A stretch of DNA of 12,061 nucleotides from Marinosulfonomonas sp. (GTDB taxonomy: Bacteria; Pseudomonadota; Alphaproteobacteria; Rhodobacterales; Rhodobacteraceae), in assembly GCA_002732995.1 (NCBI GenBank), contig NVTS01000014.1, positions 12,298-24,358 on the forward strand, read 5' to 3'. A program made the translations under genes and the position numbers. Positions within the stretch are counted from its first letter, which is position 1, and every line of letters starts with the position of its first letter. This document shows, piece after piece, positions 7,418-12,061 of this stretch. The notes below the pieces were generated by a model. The model did not search any database. It was given only the letters and a program-made list of their open reading frames with translations, and was not told where the DNA came from.

Positions 7418-7714
7418 CTACAGTTTTGGTGGCGCGTTTATGTCGGCTGCAATCCGCAATTCCCGCAAAGGGCGGACCAGGCCGATTGATTTCTGGTAAA
7501 GTGGATGGGATTTATATGCATCCAGCGCGCCTTGATCCGCGAACTCGCCATAGACCACAACGTCAACTTCGCCCGATAGCGTGTCAGAGTGGATGTTGGG
7601 TTCAATTTCGAGGGTTAACGCGTGGGGGATATCTTTGAGGATACGTAATCCTGCCAGAATAACCCCGATGTCGTCTTTGTTTTTCGCACTGAAAAACACA
7701 ATATGCCGTATCAT
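7418..7714 (-). CDS. Dabb (stress-responsive alpha/beta barrel) domain protein
   Basis: A 98-residue cytosolic protein consisting of one dimeric alpha/beta-barrel (Dabb) domain. The start MIRHIVFFSAKN, the middle strand EVDVVVYGEFADQGALDAY, and the following SHPLYQKSIGLVRPL are the usual signature, with the His-Pro pair in the helix typical of the family. Members are small ferredoxin-like-fold proteins; some are enzymes, many have no known role, and the name stress-responsive comes from plant relatives. The start ATG at 7714 is preceded by GAGG with good spacing on the minus strand. It lies 41 nt downstream of ilvE and is probably co-transcribed with it. Its function here is not known. Confidence 0.88.
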   Translation of the reverse strand: MIRHIVFFSAKNKDDIGVILAGLRILKDIPHALTLEIEPNIHSDTLSGEVDVVVYGEFADQGALDAYKSHPLYQKSIGLVRPLRELRIAADINAPPKL

Positions 7715-7755
7715 TACGGGCCTCGCTTTGGGAACTGAGAATGGGTGGCGGGGGT

Positions 7756-8625
7756 TTATTCCCGCACCAGTTTCTCGTAATCCGCCGCGATGTCGCGTGC
7801 AAGGGTGCCGACCTCGAAATTATAGTCTCCGATCTGGCCTACGGGGGTGACTTCGGCGGCGGTGCCGGTCAGCCAGCATTGCTCGAAGCTTTCCAACTCG
7901 TCCGGCATGATGTGGCGCTCAATCACCTTGATGCCTTTGTCTTGCAACAGGCCGATCACCGTCTGGCGGGTTATCCCGTTCAAAAAACAGTCGGGCGTCG
8001 GAGTGTGGACCTCGCCACCTTTGACGAAAAAGATGTTGGCGCCGGTCGCTTCGGCCACATAACCGCGATAATCGAACATCAGCGCGTCTGAACAGCCTTT
8101 GGCCTCGGCGGTGTGTTTGGACATGGTGCAGATCATGTATAGGCCGGCGGCCTTGGCCTGACAGGGGATGGTTTCGGGCGAGGGGCGTTTCCATTTGGAA
8201 ATATCCAACCTCGCGCCCTTGGTTTTGGCATCGCCATAATAAGCACCCCATTCCCACGCGGCCACGGCCAGGTGAACCTGATTGCGGGCCGATGCGACGC
8301 CCATATCTTCGCCAGCACCACGCCATGCGATGGCCCTGATATAGCCGTCCTTTAGCCGTGCAGCGCGTAGAACCTGCTGTTTCACCCCTTCGATTTCATC
8401 CACAGTCCACGGGACTTCAAAGTCGATCAGCTTGGCAGAGCGGTGCAGCCGTTCGGAATGCTCGCGGCTTTTGAAAACCTTGCCGTTATAGGCGCGTTCG
8501 CCCTCGAAAACAGACGAGGCATAGTGCATTGCGTGGGTCAGGATATGGACTTTGGCATCGCGCCAACGCACCATCACCCCGTCCATCCAGATCGTCCCGT
8601 CGCGGTTATCATATGCGCCACTCAT
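7756..8625 (-). CDS. ilvE: branched-chain amino acid aminotransferase
   Basis: Transfers the amino group between glutamate and leucine, isoleucine or valine keto acids (EC 2.6.1.42); PLP fold-type IV, cytosolic. The 289-residue product has HAMHYASSVFEGERAY near the N-terminus, the PLP-binding Lys158 in CQAKAAGLY, the cofactor-binding segment EATGANIFF (192-200), NGITRQTVI (216-224) and GTAAEVTPV, all as in IlvE. The frame is open from 8673, but the ATG at 8625 follows AAAGGAAA with good spacing and begins MSGAYDNRDGTIWMDG, the normal family start. A D-amino acid transaminase or aminodeoxychorismate lyase is a less likely alternative in the same superfamily. It is divergent from petP and shares its 182-nt upstream region. 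Confidence 0.95.
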   Translation of the reverse strand: MSGAYDNRDGTIWMDGVMVRWRDAKVHILTHAMHYASSVFEGERAYNGKVFKSREHSERLHRSAKLIDFEVPWTVDEIEGVKQQVLRAARLKDGYIRAIAWRGAGEDMGVASARNQVHLAVAAWEWGAYYGDAKTKGARLDISKWKRPSPETIPCQAKAAGLYMICTMSKHTAEAKGCSDALMFDYRGYVAEATGANIFFVKGGEVHTPTPDCFLNGITRQTVIGLLQDKGIKVIERHIMPDELESFEQCWLTGTAAEVTPVGQIGDYNFEVGTLARDIAADYEKLVRE

Positions 8626-8807
8626 CGTCTTTTCCTTTCTGATCACCGCCGCCGCGCGGCCATGAATTTGCATAAGTTGCGCAATATAGGGCCGGTTAGG
8701 ATGTAATATTGCGCAAAATCTGTGGATTGTTACGAATTGATTCTTGGAAAGTCAACAACACTGACGTAAAATCAGCCAAACAGTTAGAAAACGTGATCGG
8801 GGGAATA
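8626..8807. promoter_or_regulatory. divergent ilvE/petP control region
   Basis: 182 nt between the divergent ilvE and petP starts, with no credible gene. The ilvE ribosome site is at the left end. The middle holds the TTGCGCAA palindromes listed separately. The right part is AT-rich up to GGGGGA just before the petP start. I could not place promoters with confidence. Confidence 0.6.
8677..8716. promoter_or_regulatory. paired palindromic operator candidate (TTGCGCAA x2)
   Basis: TTGCGCAATAT (8677-8687) and its exact inverse ATATTGCGCAA (8706-8716) form an 11-bp inverted repeat with an 18-nt gap. Each arm also contains the 8-bp palindrome TTGCGCAA (8677-8684 and 8709-8716), with centres 32 bp apart, about three helical turns, so both could be bound on one face of the DNA. 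A third, imperfect version, TTGCATAA, lies at 8668-8675. The arrangement suits dimeric regulators such as the MarR-family PetP encoded next door, but the binding protein is not known. Confidence 0.6.
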
Positions 8808-9311
8808 ATGGGGCAGGAGGCAAGGTCAGGTGGCGAGGCGCTGTTGTTTTTGACGGACGAACAACTGCGCAAAGGGATCGAGGCGATGTTTTTCGCCTAT
8901 CGCGGCTTTACGGCGGACCCTGACCGGATTTTGGACCAACACGCCTATGGGCGGGCGCACCACCGCGCGGTGCATTTTATCCATCGCAGCCCCGGCACCA
9001 CGGTGAATAATCTGCTGGGCATTCTGGGGGTGACCAAACAATCACTGAACCGTGTGTTGCGCACCCTGATCGAAGATGGTCTGGTCGAGAGCCGTATCGG
9101 CACACGGGACAAACGCGAACGCCATCTGTTTTTAACCGAGGAAGGTGCAACGCTGGAGCGCGAATTATCGGATGCACAACGCAAGCGGATGCGCGATGCT
9201 TATCGTGTCGTGGGGCCTGATGCGGTAACAGGGTTTCGCAAGGTGCTAGAGGCGATGATGGAGCCGGAATTGCGACGGTATTTCAAGGCGTTGAAGGATG
9301 CAGAGACATGA
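8808..9311 (+). CDS. petP: PetP-type MarR-family transcriptional regulator
   Basis: A 167-residue winged-helix protein of the MarR family, expected to bind DNA as a dimer. The DNA-binding part spans about 50-115: HRAVHFIHRSPG, the recognition-helix region LGVTKQSLNRVLRTLIEDGLV, then the wing with RIGTRDKRERHLFLTEEG. Helices at both ends would form the dimer interface. The frame is open from a TTG at 8709, but the ATG at 8808 after GGGGGA gives the family-like start. The stop overlaps the start of petR as ATGA. In Rhodobacter capsulatus a MarR-type PetP is encoded with PetR and linked to cytochrome bc1 expression; the name here rests on that pairing. Ligand and targets are unknown. Confidence 0.85.
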   Translation: MGQEARSGGEALLFLTDEQLRKGIEAMFFAYRGFTADPDRILDQHAYGRAHHRAVHFIHRSPGTTVNNLLGILGVTKQSLNRVLRTLIEDGLVESRIGTRDKRERHLFLTEEGATLERELSDAQRKRMRDAYRVVGPDAVTGFRKVLEAMMEPELRRYFKALKDAET

Positions 9312-10015
9312 GTGAACTTCTAGAATCCCACCTGCTGATCATAGACGATGACGAGCGGATTCGCGGGCTGTTGCAAAAATTCCTGATCCGGCAGGGGTTC
9401 TGGGTGACGGCGGCGCGTGATGCGGAACACGCAAGGCGCATTTTGGCCGGGCTTGAGTTCGACATGATCGTGATGGACGTGATGATGCCGGGTGAAGACG
9501 GTATCAGCCTGACCCGCGGTTTGCGCAGCGAGGGGATCAGTACGCCGATCCTGCTGTTGACCGCCAAGGGCGAGACCGAGGACCGGATCTCGGGGCTAGA
9601 GGCCGGTGCAGACGATTATCTGGCCAAACCGTTCGAGCCAAAGGAGCTGCTGTTGCGGATCAACGCGATACTGCGGCGGGTTCCGGCAGATACGGCGCTG
9701 AATGCGGGGCCAAAGGTGCTGCACCTTGGGCCTGTTCGTTACAACGTGGAGCGCAGCGAGATGTGGCGCGGCGAGGAACTGGTTCGGTTGACGGCCACGG
9801 AATCCGCATTGATGAAGATTTTTTCCAGTTGCGTGAATGAACCTGTGAGCCGTGCCAAACTGGTCGAGGATCTGGGGCGCGATACCGGACAAGCGCAAGA
9901 ACGCGCGGTGGATGTTCAGATCACGCGCTTGCGGCGCAAGATCGAAGAAGACCCGAAGCAGCCGCGTTACCTGCAAACCATGCGCGGGGCGGGGTATATG
10001 CTGGCACCGGAATAG
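9308..10015 (+). CDS. petR: PetR-type response regulator, OmpR family
   Basis: A 235-residue DNA-binding response regulator. The receiver domain (about 8-122) has IIDDDERIR, the phospho-acceptor Asp57 in VMDVMMPGEDG, Thr85 and Lys107 in AKPFEPKELL. The winged-helix domain (about 140-233) ends with VQITRLRRKIEEDPKQPRYL and GAGYML. No histidine kinase gene is adjacent, which agrees with PetR being described as an orphan regulator in Rhodobacter capsulatus, where it lies upstream of the cytochrome bc1 genes; those genes are not next to it here. It is translationally coupled to petP and converges with a small minus-strand gene only 3 nt after its stop, without a terminator between them. Confidence 0.88.
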   Translation: MSELLESHLLIIDDDERIRGLLQKFLIRQGFWVTAARDAEHARRILAGLEFDMIVMDVMMPGEDGISLTRGLRSEGISTPILLLTAKGETEDRISGLEAGADDYLAKPFEPKELLLRINAILRRVPADTALNAGPKVLHLGPVRYNVERSEMWRGEELVRLTATESALMKIFSSCVNEPVSRAKLVEDLGRDTGQAQERAVDVQITRLRRKIEEDPKQPRYLQTMRGAGYMLAPE

Positions 10016-10018
10016 GCG

Positions 10019-10198
10019 CTAATTGTTGGGGAAGCATTCGGTGGGCGGGTTGCCGCCCCACATATCAATCGGGCTGCCGCGTAATTCGGCACGGTCAACC
10101 AATCCGTCGCCCGTCAGGTCAGCGTCAATCGCTGTGGTGAAATTCTGGGCAAGGGTTCCGGTGGGTAAGAGATAAAGCAGAGCAAGAATAATGCGCAT
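10019..10198 (-). CDS. small secreted EF-hand-like protein (59 aa)
   Basis: A short minus-strand frame of 59 codons, ATG at 10198 to TAG at 10021-10019. Residues 1-17 (MRIILALLYLLPTGTLA) look like a signal peptide with a plausible cut before Gln18. Residues 27-38 in the mature part read DLTGDGLVDRAE, which fits the 12-residue EF-hand calcium loop: Asp1, Thr3, Asp5, Gly6, a hydrophobic residue at 8, Asp9 and Glu12. The tail is short, with one Cys and WGGNPP. The predicted role is a small periplasmic or exported calcium-binding protein; there is no second EF-hand in the window. The ribosome site is weak (GGATT). It fills most of the gap between petR and the deacetylase gene, supporting a real gene. 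I do not recognise a named family. Confidence 0.68.
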   Translation of the reverse strand: MRIILALLYLLPTGTLAQNFTTAIDADLTGDGLVDRAELRGSPIDMWGGNPPTECFPNN

Positions 10199-10259
10199 TG
10201 TAATAATCCAGCCAGCTCAGAAACTTGTTTGAGGGGCCGTATTGTCGTAGCTTTATGCA
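10199..10259. promoter_or_regulatory. divergent start region of EF-hand gene and deacetylase gene
   Basis: 61 nt separate the divergent starts at 10198 (minus) and 10260 (plus). Any promoters for the two genes must lie within this stretch or inside the genes. GAGGGG at about 10231-10236 is too far from the plus-strand start to be a normal ribosome site. No clear promoter or operator is visible. Confidence 0.35.
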
Positions 10260-11195
10260 ATGACCACATTGTTTTTAACACACCCCGATTGTTTATCGCA
10301 TATCACGCCAGCACCTCACCCCGAGCAGGTGGCGCGCCTGGAACATGTATTGGCGGCGCTGGATGCGCCTGCGTTCAAGGATTTAAGGCGGCAAGAGGCG
10401 CCTATGGCGGACGAGGTGCATATTCTGCTGGCCCACCCACCTGCACATATTGAACGGATCAGGGATGCCGCGCCTACGGATGGCTGGGTATCACTGGATG
10501 CGGACACGCATATGTCGGCGGGCACGCTAACGGCAGCAATGCGGGGGGTCGGCGCGAACATCCGCGCAGTGGATGCGGTGATGGGTGGCGAAGTGCAAAA
10601 TGCGTTTTGCGGGGTGCGCCCGCCGGGGCACCATGCGGAACGCGAAAAGCCGATGGGGTTCTGTTTGTTCGGTAATGTGGCGATTGCGGCGAAATATGCG
10701 CTGGAGCACCATGATGCGGGCCGTGTGGCGATTGTGGATTTCGATGTGCACCACGGCAATGGCACGCAGGATCTGCTGTGGAGAGAAGCGCGGGTGTTGT
10801 TTACCTCATCCCACCAGATGCCGCTTTACCCCGGATCGGGTGCGGCGACCCAGACGGGTGAATATAATAATATCCTGAATTATCCGCTGTCCGAGGGCAG
10901 TGGTGGTGACACGATGCGTGCGGCGTATGACAGTGAAATCCTGCCCGCGATCGAGACATTCAAGCCAAGTTTAATTCTGGTGTCGGCGGGATTTGATGCG
11001 CATCGTGCTGACCCGTTGGCAGGGCTGGAGTGGGACGATGATGATTTCCGCTGGCTGACCGGCCGGATCTGTGATGTGGCGGATAAGGTTTGCGATGGTC
11101 GCATTGTCTCGACTTTGGAAGGCGGATATGATCTGGACGCGTTGGCGGCGTCGGTTGCGGCGCATGTAGAAGTTTTGATGGAGCGCGGCGGATGA
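10260..11195 (+). CDS. histone deacetylase-like zinc amidohydrolase
   Basis: A 311-residue member of the arginase/deacetylase fold (HDAC, AcuC and acetylpolyamine amidohydrolase group), which removes acyl groups from lysine-like or polyamine amines. The active site is intact: His124-His125 in RPPGHHAE, zinc ligands Asp162 and His164 in [11 protein letters not shown], Asp246 in [12 protein letters not shown], and the transition-state Tyr290 in LEGGYD. The sequence resembles class II HDAC-like bacterial enzymes more than AcuC; the substrate cannot be told. The start ATG at 10260 has no strong ribosome site. The stop overlaps the xseB start (ATGA), so it probably heads an operon with xseB and ispA, although no functional link to DNA repair or isoprenoids is evident. 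Confidence 0.92.
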   Translation: MTTLFLTHPDCLSHITPAPHPEQVARLEHVLAALDAPAFKDLRRQEAPMADEVHILLAHPPAHIERIRDAAPTDGWVSLDADTHMSAGTLTAAMRGVGANIRAVDAVMGGEVQNAFCGVRPPGHHAEREKPMGFCLFGNVAIAAKYALEHHDAGRVAIVDFDVHHGNGTQDLLWREARVLFTSSHQMPLYPGSGAATQTGEYNNILNYPLSEGSGGDTMRAAYDSEILPAIETFKPSLILVSAGFDAHRADPLAGLEWDDDDFRWLTGRICDVADKVCDGRIVSTLEGGYDLDALAASVAAHVEVLMERGG

Positions 11196-11434
11196 GCGAC
11201 ACACCAGTAAACAAGATGAGCTTTGAAGAGGCGATGGCGGCTTTGGAGGCTGTGGTTGGCCAGCTGGAGCGGGGCGATGTGCCGCTGGAGCAGTCGATCA
11301 CCCTGTATGAGCAGGGCGCTGCGCTGAAAAAGCGCTGCGAGGCCAAGTTGAAAGAGGCCGAGGAAAAGGTGGCGGCGATCACGTTAGGTGAGGGCGGCGA
11401 GCCGACAGGGACGACACCGGTCGAAGGCCTGTAA
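11192..11434 (+). CDS. xseB: exodeoxyribonuclease VII small subunit
   Basis: An 80-residue protein, the usual size for XseB, which binds several copies to each XseA subunit to form the single-strand-specific exonuclease VII (EC 3.1.11.6). The family core is clear: [41 protein letters not shown] and [11 protein letters not shown], two helices packing as a coiled hairpin. The start overlaps the deacetylase stop by 4 nt, and its TAA overlaps the ispA ATG by 1 nt (TAATG), so it is translated within a tightly coupled operon. The partner gene xseA is not in the window, as is common. Confidence 0.96.
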   Translation: MSDTPVNKMSFEEAMAALEAVVGQLERGDVPLEQSITLYEQGAALKKRCEAKLKEAEEKVAAITLGEGGEPTGTTPVEGL

Positions 11435-12061
11435 TGTTTCAAAATGCACTGGCAGACGCGGCGGGCCGGATAGGCGCTTGTCTGGACGAGGTATTGGCCC
11501 CGTTCGGTGATTTGGAAGTGGCCGATGCGATGCGCTATGCGACGGGCGGTGGCAAACGGTTGCGCGGGTTTCTGGTGTTGGAAAGCGCGCGCCTGCACGG
11601 GGTTCCGGCAAAGCGGGCGGTATATGCGGCGGCGGCGGTCGAGGCGCTGCATGCCTATTCATTGGTGCATGATGATCTGCCCTGTATGGATGATGACGAT
11701 TTGCGGCGCGGTCTGCCCACCGTGCATGTGAAATGGGACGAGGCCACGGCGGTTCTGGCGGGGGATGCATTACAGACCTTGGCGTTTGAAGTGTTGGCGA
11801 GCGAGGCCGTGTCGGATGACCCTTTGGTTCGGCTGGCGCTGGTTGCGTCGATGGCGCGGGCCGCAGGCGCACAGGGCATGGTGCTGGGTCAGGCGCTGGA
11901 TATTGCAGCCGAGACCGCCAGCGTTCCGCTGACACTGGGTGAAATCACAAGACTGCAGGATGGCAAAACCGGTGCGTTGATTTGCTGGTCGGCCGAGGCT
12001 GGTGCGGTGATGGGGCGGGCCGATGTCACCCCCTTGCGCCAATATGCCAGCGCCTTGGGCC
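11434..12061 (+). CDS. ispA: farnesyl diphosphate synthase / polyprenyl synthetase, N-terminal part
   Basis: The first 209 residues of a trans-isoprenyl diphosphate synthase; the frame is open to the end of the window. It joins isopentenyl diphosphate to allylic diphosphates, giving farnesyl (or geranylgeranyl) diphosphate for quinones, undecaprenyl carriers or carotenoids. Visible motifs are GGGKRLRG (38-45), the first aspartate-rich motif DDLPCMDDDD (80-89) with the two-residue insertion typical of bacterial FPP synthases, GDALQ (110-114), GQALDI and the DGKTGALI segment. The second aspartate-rich motif lies beyond the window. The start overlaps the xseB stop by one base. Directly downstream, dxs would be expected from related genomes, but that is not visible. 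Chain length cannot be fixed without the C-terminal half. Confidence 0.94.
   Translation, partial: MFQNALADAAGRIGACLDEVLAPFGDLEVADAMRYATGGGKRLRGFLVLESARLHGVPAKRAVYAAAAVEALHAYSLVHDDLPCMDDDDLRRGLPTVHVKWDEATAVLAGDALQTLAFEVLASEAVSDDPLVRLALVASMARAAGAQGMVLGQALDIAAETASVPLTLGEITRLQDGKTGALICWSAEAGAVMGRADVTPLRQYASALG

Noticed and set aside
7744..7768. Bulged hairpin at the ilvE 3' end (GCGGG/CCCGC core)
   Set aside because: The stem is short, contains a bulge, overlaps the ilvE coding end and has no T tract on the minus strand, so I do not call it a terminator.
1..12061. CRISPR array, tRNA/rRNA, prophage or defence system
   Set aside because: No regularly spaced repeats, no RNA-gene signatures and no phage, toxin-antitoxin or nuclease-helicase gene sets were seen; the only mobile trace is the IS6 remnant.

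Overview
The window is about 12 kb of chromosomal DNA from an alphaproteobacterium, most likely of the Rhodobacteraceae (Roseobacter group). The evidence is the protein families and their neighbourhood: a ChvG/ChvI two-component pair divergent from ATP-type pckA, a PetP/PetR regulator pair, and an HDAC-like deacetylase, xseB and ispA cluster. The base composition is moderately GC-rich. I could not run a database search, so the genus is not assigned.

Layout. 1-1188 (minus) holds the 5' part of chvG (runs off the left edge) and complete chvI, overlapping by 4 nt. 1189-1532 is the divergent chvI/pckA control region. 1533-3131 (+) is pckA, followed by a long hairpin. 3180-3431 holds a decayed IS6-type transposase fragment (minus) and a 19-bp tandem repeat. 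3510-6923 (+) carries mtgA, a glutathione S-transferase-like gene, queG and an EamA-type transporter; the last three are chained by 4-nt overlaps using TTG and GTG starts. 6934-8625 (minus) holds ilvE, a Dabb-domain protein and a small membrane-anchored protein of unknown function. 8626-8807 is the divergent ilvE/petP control region, with two identical TTGCGCAA palindromes. 8808-10015 (+) is petP-petR. 10019-10198 (minus) is a small gene for a secreted 59-residue EF-hand-like protein. 10260-12061 (+) is the HDAC-like deacetylase, xseB and the 5' part of ispA.

Most of the window is ordinary core chromosome: envelope and acid-stress signalling (ChvGI) beside gluconeogenesis (PckA), peptidoglycan synthesis (MtgA), tRNA modification (QueG), branched-chain amino acid metabolism (IlvE), redox-linked regulation (PetPR) and isoprenoid precursors (IspA). 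I see no phage, CRISPR array, defence system, tRNA or rRNA. I do not see a complete undescribed multi-gene system. The points most worth a second look are the TTGCGCAA pair, the small EF-hand gene, the plus-strand terminator placed against the start codon of the unknown minus-strand gene, and the IS6 remnant.
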